From positions 1 to 50,330 of the forward strand of contig JBBDYH010000013.1 in assembly GCA_040901795.1 (NCBI GenBank): a stretch of 50,330 nucleotides of DNA, in the 5' to 3' direction. Every line of letters begins with the position of its first letter. The first letter of the stretch is position 1. This DNA is from JBBDYH01 sp040901795 (GTDB taxonomy: Bacteria > Planctomycetota > Planctomycetia > Pirellulales > JALHPA01). Positions 42,175 to 49,558 of the stretch are shown here, in pieces. A program made the position numbers and the translations under genes. The notes beneath the pieces were generated by a model. The model was not told where the DNA came from, made no database searches, and saw only the letters and a list, made by a program, of their open reading frames with translations.

Positions 42175-42930
42175 ATGGCGGAAGCCAAAACGGTTCGCAT
42201 CGCGGCGTTGGCCGACATCCATTACAAAAAGACGCCCGAGGAGTCATTCCAGCCGGTCTTCGTCGAGATCGCTAAGAAGGCAGACGTACTCCTGATCTGC
42301 GGCGACTTGACTGACTACGGTCTGCCGGAAGAGGCCGAATTGGTCGTCAAGGATCTGGCGATGGTCAATATCCCCGTGCTGGCGGTGCTTGGCAATCATG
42401 ATTATGAGTCGGGCCGAGAGGGTGAAGTGCGCGACGTGCTGGCCAAAAGCAACATCAAGGTGCTCGATGGCGAGTCGGCGATTGTCGAGGGCGTGGGCTT
42501 TGCCGGCGCGAAGGGGTTCTGTGGCGGCTTCGGCCGACGGATGCTCGAGCCGTGGGGCGAACGTGCGATCAAGAACTTCGTCAAGGAATCGATCGACGAG
42601 ACGCTGAAGCTGGAAACAGCGCTGGCTCGGCTTCGCACCGAGCGGCGAATTGTGCTCCTGCACTACGCGCCAATTCAAGCCACCGTCGAAGGGGAGCCGC
42701 AGGAGATCTTTGCCTTCATGGGATCAGGAAGGCTCGAAGACCCCATCAATCGCTACGGCGCCGACGCGGTGTTCCACGGTCACGCGCATCGCGGCGCTGT
42801 GGAGGGCACGACGACGAAAGGGATTCCCGTGTTCAACGTCTCGGTGAGCCTGTTGCGGCGGAATGCTCCCGACCAGCCGCCGTATCGGATCTTTGAAGTC
42901 GAGACAACCGACGGCGAGGCGCGGCAGTAA
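42175..42930 (+). CDS. Calcineurin-like metallophosphoesterase
   Basis: This is a 251-residue metallophosphoesterase. The five metal-binding motifs are all present: ADIH (residues 13-16), GDLTD, GNHDYE, LHYAP and GHAH. It would hydrolyse phosphoester bonds with a dinuclear metal centre; the substrate is unknown. ATG 42175 follows GGAAAGGA, a good ribosome-binding site, and is preferred over upstream starts. A half-copy of a palindromic repeat begins immediately after its TAA stop. There is no clear functional link to the neighbours. Confidence 0.92.
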   Translation: MAEAKTVRIAALADIHYKKTPEESFQPVFVEIAKKADVLLICGDLTDYGLPEEAELVVKDLAMVNIPVLAVLGNHDYESGREGEVRDVLAKSNIKVLDGESAIVEGVGFAGAKGFCGGFGRRMLEPWGERAIKNFVKESIDETLKLETALARLRTERRIVLLHYAPIQATVEGEPQEIFAFMGSGRLEDPINRYGADAVFHGHAHRGAVEGTTTKGIPVFNVSVSLLRRNAPDQPPYRIFEVETTDGEARQ

Positions 42931-42967
42931 GTTGGAGTTCAGCCTTCAGGCTGTTGCGGCAAGCTGT
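42931..42967. repeat. Half-copy of the family C repeat, between converging genes
   Basis: GTTGGAGTTCA followed by AGCCTTCAGGCT is the left half of the element at 43765-43843. It abuts the TAA of the phosphoesterase gene and, on the other strand, contains the TGA stop of the DUF4058 gene at 42939-42941, so that gene's last residues come from the repeat. Confidence 0.75.
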
Positions 42968-43661
42968 AATCGATGCTCTTGCCGTATTTTCCTCGTTCGT
43001 ACGCGGTAGCGAACACCTGCGCCAGGTCAACAAAGATATCCGGATCGGGCGGCTTCAAGGGAACCGGGACAACAGGTAGCCGATCGTTCCGCGTCCAGGC
43101 GTACACCTCGCATTTGGGCCGTCGGTCTGCCCGGGAGATGACGAGATAATAATCACCGGCAGGCAGCGGCTCTTGCGTCGGCAATCTTTCGCCCGCGACA
43201 AGCAGGTCCAGTTCGACGAGGTGCACGCCTTCCATGATGAGCGCGTTTCGCTTCAACATGTACTGCCCGCGCCCGCTGCCGTGCTTGTTGCTTGGCGAAA
43301 GGAGCTCGAGCACCGCGACGAGCTGACGCTCCGGCCGGTGGTAGATTTCGATCCAAACGTCACGCACTTCGACGACGGAAGGCAGTGTGAGTATAGCCGG
43401 TTCGATCGTGGCTAGCGAAGCGTCGGACGAAGGGGTCGATGGCAGATCGTGCTTGAAAACGCCAATATCAGGACGGATCGAACGGGAGACTCCGTTCGGC
43501 AACTCAATCAACTTGAGCTGTTCGTCGAGGCGCGCCTCATAATTGTCCGGCAAGCGGTCGGCGATCAGCTCGCGCCATACAGGCACAAAGGTGGCATGGA
43601 AGTCCGGCCAGAATGGCGGATCCTCCAAATATGGATCCATTCCAGGAAAAGGGCTGGCCAT
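42939..43661 (-). CDS. DUF4058 family protein
   Basis: This is a 240-residue DUF4058 protein. It begins with the family signature MASPFPGMDPYLEDPPFWPDFH and contains PDIGVF, VAVLELLSPSNKHG..GQYMLKRNALI, HLVELDLLVAGERLP and YYLVISRADRRPKCEVYAWT. The ELLSP..K..G..Y and LVELDLL patterns resemble the catalytic core of PD-(D/E)XK nucleases (D, E-x-K-like), but nuclease activity has not been shown for the family. The C-terminal residues (LPQQPEG) and the stop are encoded by a repeat. ATG 43661 is chosen because it starts the conserved motif. Confidence 0.88.
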   Translation of the reverse strand: MASPFPGMDPYLEDPPFWPDFHATFVPVWRELIADRLPDNYEARLDEQLKLIELPNGVSRSIRPDIGVFKHDLPSTPSSDASLATIEPAILTLPSVVEVRDVWIEIYHRPERQLVAVLELLSPSNKHGSGRGQYMLKRNALIMEGVHLVELDLLVAGERLPTQEPLPAGDYYLVISRADRRPKCEVYAWTRNDRLPVVPVPLKPPDPDIFVDLAQVFATAYERGKYGKSIDYSLPQQPEG

Positions 43662-43764
43662 ACGGCACCGCAGAATGAAAGGTATCCCATCATTAAACAA
43701 CGCCACTATTCTACCACGGCACGTCGCTGCAAGCTGCCCTTGGCGCATAGCGGCGCGGTCGTTG

Positions 43765-43843
43765 GTTGGAGTTCAGCCTTCAGGCTGCTGCAGCAAGCTA
43801 AAGCCTGGCTCCAACGGCAGCAAGCTAAAGCTTGAACTCCAAC
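43765..43843. repeat. Family C double-hairpin repeat
   Basis: The outer stem GTTGGAGTTCA (43765-43775)/TGAACTCCAAC (43833-43843) is perfect. Inside are AGCCT-TC-AGGCT and an imperfect AAGCTAAAGCTT palindrome; the loops CTTCAG and CTAAAG are nearly complementary. It begins one base from the stop codon of the GNAT-deacetylase gene. Confidence 0.82.
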
Positions 43844-43844
43844 A

Positions 43845-45614
43845 TCACATATTGCGACTTACCGCGATTCTCTCTCCTTGCGCCGCTCGACTGCCGGCTA
43901 CGAGACCTTGGAAGAACCGCAGCGCGTTCGTCCCCAACGTCCGCGTGCGATAACCGCCTTCCTGAACCACCAGCGTAGGCAAAGACATCGCTCCGATGAT
44001 CCGTCCGTTCTCCTCAAAATCCCTGGGAGACAGTGCCCAAGTTCCGGTTGGGTCGCCTTTGGCGATGTCGAGTCCGAGAGCGACCAGCAACACGGCGGGA
44101 CCGAACTCGACGACCATGTTCACCGCGCGCTTGAGCGCCCGGCGGTAATCTTCGCCCGTTTGCGTTTCGGGCAGTGGGATGTTTACGTTGAATCCTTGGC
44201 CGGGCCCGCTGCCGCGCTCGTCCGCAAAGCCGGAGAAATAAGGGTACGCGAACTCCGGATCGCCGTGGATCGAGATTGTGAGCACGTCGTTGCGCTCATA
44301 GAAGATTTCTTGCTGCCCGTTGCCGTGGTGGTAGTCGAGATCCAGGATCGCCACTTTTCCGAATCGGCTCAGATAATGGGCGGCGACCGCCGCGTTGTTG
44401 AAATAGCAGAACCCGCCGAACGAGCGGCGCTCGGCATGATGTCCGGGGGGCCGCACCAGCGCATAGCCGACGCGCCTACCGCGGAGGATGGCATCGGCCA
44501 CCGTCAACGTGCAGTCCACCGCACGCTTCGCGGCGATGAAGGCGTTTTGATGGATCGGCGTGAACGTGTCGATGCAGTAGTACCCGGCGCGAATCGAGAG
44601 CTCCTTGGGAGGTCGCGCGGCGTTCCGGACCGGAAACACGTAGGGGTAAATCGACTTCCCCACCGGTGCGTTGGCGCAGGCGCGGCGCAGATACTCGACG
44701 AACTCCGCGTCGTGCACCGCCGTGATGTGCTTGAGCGGATACTCGCGGACTCCCAGCACTTCCACGAGGCCACTGCCATTCAAGGCCGACTGAATGACAC
44801 GAATCCGCACCGGCGCCTCGACATAGCCGCGCTCGCGGATATGGTGGATGTCGTGCTTGTCGTTGATCGCCATCGCGATGCGCTCCGGCGGCAGGGGCGC
44901 CGCCGGGCGATGGAGCGGGTGAGACGCATACCGCAGCCCGCCGAGCTGAACAGGTTCGCGGATCGAGTGGACCACCTGCTTGACATATTCGGGCGGGCAG
45001 ATATCGCCGTACTTTCGCTCCAGCACCGCTCGGGCGACCTTGCGGACATACGCCGCCGGCAGCGGCACGTCGCGGTCCAGCGTATCGACCATCAAGTGCG
45101 GCAGATTGTCGGCCGTGCCGCCGGGCACCGGCGTCTCATAGGCCGTACCCGCTAATCGACGAACTCCAAACGTCTCGTAAAACCTCAAGCGGGCCACGTT
45201 TTGCTTGCGGAGCGTCGCGTCCTGACAAGCGCCCGGCTCGTCCGGAAGGCATTCAAACCACAACGCCTTGGCAGCCAACGTCACGGCTTCATCACGGACA
45301 TGCTCATACAGTGCCGCGCCCACGCCTCGGCCGGAGACGCCCTTCGCCGTCGTGAGGTAGTCCAGGTAGCAGAACGACAGCTCCGGCTCGTGCAGCATCG
45401 TGGCGAAGCCGATCACATGCCCCCGGCCGTTCTCCGCGACGTACAGCACCGTACGAAACCGTTGCAAGAAGGGATTGCGCAGGTATTCATTGATCTTTTC
45501 GATGTCGTCTCGTCGCGCGGCGGGGAACTGCTCGACGAAGATTCGTTTGACTTCGCCGATTGCCACCTGGTTGGTTGGCAGCACGTCATCGTAGATGCGG
45601 CGGATGCGAAACAT
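43845..45614 (-). CDS. GNAT acetyltransferase fused to a histone deacetylase-family hydrolase
   Basis: This is a 589-residue fusion. Residues ~1-190 are a GNAT acetyltransferase domain (VIGFATMLHEPELSFCYLDYLTT, GRGVGAALYEHVRDEA). Residues ~245-580 are a histone deacetylase/acetylpolyamine amidohydrolase domain with the catalytic pair His392-His393 (RPPGHHAE), zinc ligands Asp427, His429 and Asp516 (LDLDYHHGNG, LGLDIAKGDP), and catalytic Tyr555 (EGGY). All deacetylase residues are present. The two halves would add and remove acetyl groups, possibly on the same polyamine, protein or small molecule. Bacterial members often act on polyamines, so histone chemistry is unlikely. The stop is immediately beside a palindromic repeat. 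Confidence 0.9.
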   Translation of the reverse strand: MFRIRRIYDDVLPTNQVAIGEVKRIFVEQFPAARRDDIEKINEYLRNPFLQRFRTVLYVAENGRGHVIGFATMLHEPELSFCYLDYLTTAKGVSGRGVGAALYEHVRDEAVTLAAKALWFECLPDEPGACQDATLRKQNVARLRFYETFGVRRLAGTAYETPVPGGTADNLPHLMVDTLDRDVPLPAAYVRKVARAVLERKYGDICPPEYVKQVVHSIREPVQLGGLRYASHPLHRPAAPLPPERIAMAINDKHDIHHIRERGYVEAPVRIRVIQSALNGSGLVEVLGVREYPLKHITAVHDAEFVEYLRRACANAPVGKSIYPYVFPVRNAARPPKELSIRAGYYCIDTFTPIHQNAFIAAKRAVDCTLTVADAILRGRRVGYALVRPPGHHAERRSFGGFCYFNNAAVAAHYLSRFGKVAILDLDYHHGNGQQEIFYERNDVLTISIHGDPEFAYPYFSGFADERGSGPGQGFNVNIPLPETQTGEDYRRALKRAVNMVVEFGPAVLLVALGLDIAKGDPTGTWALSPRDFEENGRIIGAMSLPTLVVQEGGYRTRTLGTNALRFFQGLVAGSRAAQGERIAVSRNM

Positions 45615-45650
45615 TTTGAAGAAGTTTCCCAGGCGCTGCCGGAGGCTTTA

Positions 45651-45751
45651 AGAACCGCTAACAATAGTAACCCGACGCGTAAGCGAGGCCGAATCTGCCG
45701 GTTCCTCGCTCACGCTTCGGGTTACTGTGTGCCGGTTGCGTTAGCGGTTCT
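45651..45751. repeat. Family D repeat (inverted copy 1)
   Basis: The outer stem AGAACCGCTAAC (45651-45662)/GTTAGCGGTTCT (45740-45751) encloses inner arms beginning AGTAACCCGACGCGTAAG and ending CTTCGGGTTACT. The copy at 48947-49046 is the reverse complement of this one at about 90% identity, and the two flank a pair of genes. No other feature is seen in the 45615-45835 gap. Confidence 0.85.
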
Positions 45752-45835
45752 AAGACGCGTTTGCATCACTATACCTCATAGACAGGGTTCCGAATGTTGA
45801 GCAGAGATCAGCTCAACCTCTTTGACCGTGACCTT

Positions 45836-47485
45836 TCAAGGCTTCAGCGTTAGTCGCTGATTGTGCTTAACGCCTTTTCGCACGACGGCGCCCTTGCCGT
45901 GCGGTAGGATCACCTCGAGATCCACTTCCTGCTCGTCTCCCAAGCCGAAATGCGCGATCGCAGGCTGTCCCGAAGCGTAGCCGTAACCGACACCGAGATC
46001 CTGACAACCCAACGAGGCGGACGCTTCTCCCAACTTCCCGGCGGCAAAGATCTGCACACGCGAACCGACGCCCATGCGGTTGACTCCGTTTGCCGCATCG
46101 ATTTGGATTTGCAGCCAGTGGCCGCCGGGCGTCTCGTTGCGCAGCAGCAGAGAGGGGGACTCGGGCCACCAACTGGGCAAGAACAGATCGAGTCGACCGT
46201 CGTTGTCGTAGTCACCACTCGGCCCGGGCGCCATGTAGATGATCTTTTTATCGTGGAGTACTCTCTCGAAGAAGTCGGCAGTTCGCTTGACGCCGAGATC
46301 CCGCTGAGTGGGGAAATCGTTCACCGCCAGAGCCTCTTCGCGAAAGCGCGGCAGGCCGCTTTTGACACCGAGGTGCTTGAAGATCAGCGGATGAGGCTGG
46401 CCATCCGCGAACTTCACAATGCTGGTATAGATGTCCGGCCAACCATCATTGTCAAAGTCCTGGATCTCGACGTGCGGAGCCTTCATGGGCAACGGTTTGA
46501 GCCCGACTGCTGCGGTGACGTCCTCGAAAGTCGGAATGCCCTTGTTGACGCCCCGGTTGAGGTAAAGTCGGTTGGGGACCGGCGACCGCCAAGGGCTTTG
46601 GTAGTGCTGCCCGATGACGATATCCAGCAGTCCATCCCGATTCACGTCGCCGAAGCAAGCTCCGCAGACCATGTTGTCGCCGCCGGCCCCTTCCCAAGCG
46701 AATATCTTCCGCGATTCAGGGGCTTCGCGAAATGTGCCTCTCCCGTCGTTGAGAAAGAGCACGTTGACCGCGCCGGAGACGAGCAAAAAGTCCGGCCAAC
46801 CGTCGTTGGTCACGTCGGCCGCAGCGACCCCCAGGCCGGGAATACCGGCGGGCAGTCCGACCGCTCGCGAGACGTCTGTGAACTGCAGGCCGCCCTGATT
46901 GCGGAAGAGACGCGAGCTGCGTGTCTGCGAGCCGTTGTAACCGGGCAGCGGATCCTCGCCCACGAGCAGGTCCAGAAGTCCGTCGCCATCATAGTCCAGC
47001 ACCGTCGCGCTCCGCCCTCCGAACGCAGCGGGGCAGGCCCCATTGTCCTGGGAGATATCCGCGAACGTTCCCCTGCCTTCGTTGCGAAAGAGCGCACAAC
47101 CCACGATGCCATTTTGGGGTTGCGGCATGCTGGCGACGTACAGGTCAAGGTCGGCGTCGTTGTCCAAATCGGCAAAGACGACACCGGTCGCCCGCGTGGG
47201 AATGCGTAATGTTTTTTGCTCATCCAGCCGGAACCTCCCCTTCTCGTTGCGGAAGAAGAGGTTCGGCCGGCCGTTTTTGAAGAACGTTGCGACATAGAGA
47301 TCGATCCAACCGTCACCGTCCGCATCGCCCCAAGCAGCGCCGTGCCCGTGAATGCCTGCCACGTGTGGAAACAAGCCAAGCTCGTCGCCGACATCCCGGA
47401 AGACGAACGGGTGAGCGGCGCTCGTTGCGGCGCCGAGCGTGGCCAGCAGGGCGAACGTCGCGACAGCCAGACGCCAGTTTGTCAT
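45836..47485 (-). CDS. CRTAC1-like FG-GAP/VCBS repeat protein with ASPIC/UnbV domain
   Basis: This is a 549-residue exported protein with a signal peptide (AVATFALLATLGAATSAA). Repeated calcium-loop motifs DxDxDGxxDL (WGDADGDGWIDLYV, DLDNDADLDLYV, LDYDGDGLLDLLV) are FG-GAP/VCBS blades of a beta-propeller, and the C-terminus holds an ASPIC/UnbV-like segment (GVNRMGVGSRVQIFA). Such proteins are extracellular and abundant in planctomycetes; the ligand is unknown. It starts 14 bases after the stop of the upstream propeller gene, so both are likely in one operon. Confidence 0.9.
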   Translation of the reverse strand: MTNWRLAVATFALLATLGAATSAAHPFVFRDVGDELGLFPHVAGIHGHGAAWGDADGDGWIDLYVATFFKNGRPNLFFRNEKGRFRLDEQKTLRIPTRATGVVFADLDNDADLDLYVASMPQPQNGIVGCALFRNEGRGTFADISQDNGACPAAFGGRSATVLDYDGDGLLDLLVGEDPLPGYNGSQTRSSRLFRNQGGLQFTDVSRAVGLPAGIPGLGVAAADVTNDGWPDFLLVSGAVNVLFLNDGRGTFREAPESRKIFAWEGAGGDNMVCGACFGDVNRDGLLDIVIGQHYQSPWRSPVPNRLYLNRGVNKGIPTFEDVTAAVGLKPLPMKAPHVEIQDFDNDGWPDIYTSIVKFADGQPHPLIFKHLGVKSGLPRFREEALAVNDFPTQRDLGVKRTADFFERVLHDKKIIYMAPGPSGDYDNDGRLDLFLPSWWPESPSLLLRNETPGGHWLQIQIDAANGVNRMGVGSRVQIFAAGKLGEASASLGCQDLGVGYGYASGQPAIAHFGLGDEQEVDLEVILPHGKGAVVRKGVKHNQRLTLKP

Positions 47486-47499
47486 GATCGCTCAATCTC

Positions 47500-48903
47500 C
47501 TAGGGCCGTTCGGAGGCGGGAATGTGGACCACTGTCAGCGCGCACGAGTCCCATACATCGCTTCCGCGACTGACATTCCAGGTGACGTAGATCTTGTCCC
47601 CCTGTGGGTCGACGGCGGAACTGTAGGTTCCCCGCAAAGTACAGCCGTAATTGTGTTTGTAGAACGGGTGGAGGAAGGCGATGACCTTTTTCCGTTTTTT
47701 CTCGACGTCGAACTGGATGATCGGTGTGCCGTCCAGTTCGCTCCCGCCGTGTGCGCCCGGGGTGTAGTACAGATATCGACCGGTGGGATCCGCATCGATG
47801 GAGGCGATCATACGTGGTGTGCGGCCGACGCAGCCTGGGCCAAGTTCCTCAATCGCCTCGGTCTTGGTGTTGAACGACCAGAGCGATTCATTTCGAGTCT
47901 CACGGTTCAGCGACGCTGTGTAGATCATGCCCTGCGGCGTCTCGTCGGTTGCCGGTCCTTCGAACTCTACGGGCCCTGCGATCTTTACCGGCACGCCGAC
48001 CGTCGGATCGAAGCGAACGATGGCAGCGCCTTGGTCCGTGTCTTGAGCGTAATAGACTCTGCCTGTGGAGCGAGCAAAGATAGGACCGGGCCAGCAACTG
48101 CGTTTGCGACCAGAATAGAGCACTTGCTTGGCGCGCAAATCATACGCCAAGAACAACTCATCATTCTTGCCGCGGTTCATGCCCCTGGGATTGACGTGGC
48201 CGGCCCTCGTGCCGCCGTAGATGATAAGTCGATCGGGATCCAGAACGCTACTTTGGATGCCATGGCGGGGGAGTGGACCATGGGCGATCACTTCGGCCTG
48301 TCCCGTCTTTGGTTGGACACGGATGATCCAGTCGCCTTGGTAGTGGTATTCATCGGTGGTCGAATGGCCGCCTCGGTAGGTGGCGAAATACAACCAGCCA
48401 TCAACTCCCAAGTCGAGCCGTCCATGAATCTTGCCGGGAGTGTAGTGGCCGTCCGGCAGGTCCAGCAGCTTCTTGACATCGGTGAGAAGCCGTAACTGCT
48501 TAGTCGCAGGATCGAACTCATAAAGGAACGCGTTCCCGCTGTTCTTGATGTCGGCGTCGGTTCCAAGGCTGTGATGGTCGCCGATGGACGCGTAATACTT
48601 TCCGTTAACTGCCAGGCTGTCACCCCAATTGGACCAAGGGTTGCCTGCGTAGTTCTGGCCCGGATAGAAGAGAAAGTCGATCGTCGGCGCCGTCTTAGCA
48701 ATCGCGATGTCGGGTTGGAGTTCCCCGATCGGCCTCAGGAACTCGTCCGTCTTGTCCGTCACTACCTGTCTACCGCCCGGTAAAGTGGGCGGAAATGTCG
48801 CTTCCGCGGTGCGTTTCCGTTGTGCCAGCGCCGAGGAAAGGTCAATGGCGGAATACAACAGTGCCGCTACCAAGACTGATCGAATCCAACGCGTTGAAAC
48901 CAT
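47500..48903 (-). CDS. Exported beta-propeller protein of unknown function
   Basis: This is a 467-residue protein with a signal peptide (SVLVAALLYSAIDLSSALAQ). Repeated strands (LYEFDPATKQLRLLTDV, LDLGVDGWLYFATYRGG, RLIIYGGTRAG, RYLYYTPGAHGGSELDGTPIIQFDVEKK, DKIYVTWNVSRGSDVWD) indicate a beta-propeller. No catalytic motif is recognised. It is cotranscribed with the CRTAC1-like gene downstream. Both are bordered by inverted copies of one repeat. ATG 48903 is preferred from the signal peptide. Confidence 0.8.
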   Translation of the reverse strand: MVSTRWIRSVLVAALLYSAIDLSSALAQRKRTAEATFPPTLPGGRQVVTDKTDEFLRPIGELQPDIAIAKTAPTIDFLFYPGQNYAGNPWSNWGDSLAVNGKYYASIGDHHSLGTDADIKNSGNAFLYEFDPATKQLRLLTDVKKLLDLPDGHYTPGKIHGRLDLGVDGWLYFATYRGGHSTTDEYHYQGDWIIRVQPKTGQAEVIAHGPLPRHGIQSSVLDPDRLIIYGGTRAGHVNPRGMNRGKNDELFLAYDLRAKQVLYSGRKRSCWPGPIFARSTGRVYYAQDTDQGAAIVRFDPTVGVPVKIAGPVEFEGPATDETPQGMIYTASLNRETRNESLWSFNTKTEAIEELGPGCVGRTPRMIASIDADPTGRYLYYTPGAHGGSELDGTPIIQFDVEKKRKKVIAFLHPFYKHNYGCTLRGTYSSAVDPQGDKIYVTWNVSRGSDVWDSCALTVVHIPASERP

Positions 48904-48946
48904 CGGCCATACTCTGAAGTGCCAGGGTGTACGGCGCAGCCGCTCG

Positions 48947-49046
48947 TAGAACCGCCAACACTACCGGCACCCAGTAACCCGAAGCGTGAGCGAGGAGCGG
49001 CAGATGGCCTCGCTTACGCGTCGGGTTACTATTGTTAGCGGTTCGT
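48947..49046. repeat. Family D repeat (inverted copy 2)
   Basis: This is the reverse complement of the 45651-45751 element: its left inner arm AGTAACCCGAAGCGTGAG matches the complement of that copy's right arm. The outer edges AGAACCGCCAAC/GTTAGCGGTTC are also related. It lies upstream of the propeller gene. Confidence 0.82.
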
Positions 49047-49113
49047 AGCGACTTTTCGCCCGATGCCATTATTCCGCAAGTAGACGCCGCTCATCCTATT
49101 GGTTAAGCCGTAC

Positions 49114-49278
49114 ATGTCAACGCTGAGGCTTGTCGTGGCGACCACTTCCGCTTTCGAGTGCCAGTGGCGTGGGGCGGCGAAGTGGCCTTATATTGGCGCT
49201 TACCGCGTTTTGTTCGAGGTCGAGGCAAACAAAGTTTTTGTCTACCGTATCCTGCATCGTAAGGATGCATATCGCTAA
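49114..49278 (+). pseudogene. Decayed RelE/ParE-like toxin gene
   Basis: The frame ending in TAA at 49276-49278 encodes GAYRVLFEVEANKVFVYRILHRKDAYR, a clear C-terminus of RelE-type toxins. In a different frame just upstream (49111-49160) lies RGDHFRFRV, the expected preceding motif. The two join exactly if 31 bases (49161-49191) are removed, and a TAA stop interrupts the earlier frame at about 49104. The N-terminal half is missing. The toxin is therefore dead. Four bases later begins an intact antitoxin-like gene, in toxin-first order. Confidence 0.65.
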
Positions 49279-49281
49279 ACT

Positions 49282-49494
49282 GTGGAGAACATCCCGTTGA
49301 AACTGCATCCGGAAATCTTGAAAAAGAACGGTCAGAAGGAGTTTGTCGTACTTCCCTATGAAGAGTTCCTGGCGATCCAAGAGCGCTTGAACGATGCCGA
49401 CGACCTGATGGAACTTCGCAAGGCCAAGCGCGCGGAAGGGCGGAAAAAGTCGATTCCATTGGCAAGGGTCAAACGGAAGCTAGGCCTGCGTTGA
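49282..49494 (+). CDS. Phd/YefM-type antitoxin-like protein (orphan)
   Basis: This is a small protein of about 70 residues, with KNGQKEFVVLPYEEFLAIQERLNDADDLMELRKAK, the pattern of Phd/YefM-like prevent-host-death antitoxins (LPYEEF...L). Such proteins bind DNA and neutralise RelE/Doc-type toxins. GTG 49282 is used; a TTG at 49297, giving MKLHPEILKKNG, fits the family equally well and has GGAG about nine bases before it. The upstream toxin gene is decayed, so the antitoxin is now without a functional partner here. Confidence 0.75.
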   Translation: MENIPLKLHPEILKKNGQKEFVVLPYEEFLAIQERLNDADDLMELRKAKRAEGRKKSIPLARVKRKLGLR

Positions 49495-49558
49495 GCATCC
49501 GATGGGTTCTCTTATCTTGTCTCGTGCCTAGAGCCAATCCCAAATCCGGAGATCCAAT

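Noticed and set aside
43878..45155. 425-codon plus-strand ORF opposite the GNAT-deacetylase fusion
   Set aside because: The opposite strand has complete catalytic motifs for two families; this one has none.
43845..45614. True histone deacetylase acting on bacterial chromatin
   Set aside because: Bacterial members of the fold mostly act on polyamines or small molecules, and no histone-like substrate is encoded nearby.
45950..47209. 419-codon plus-strand ORF opposite the CRTAC1-like gene
   Set aside because: It mirrors the repeated calcium-loop codons and has no domain of its own.
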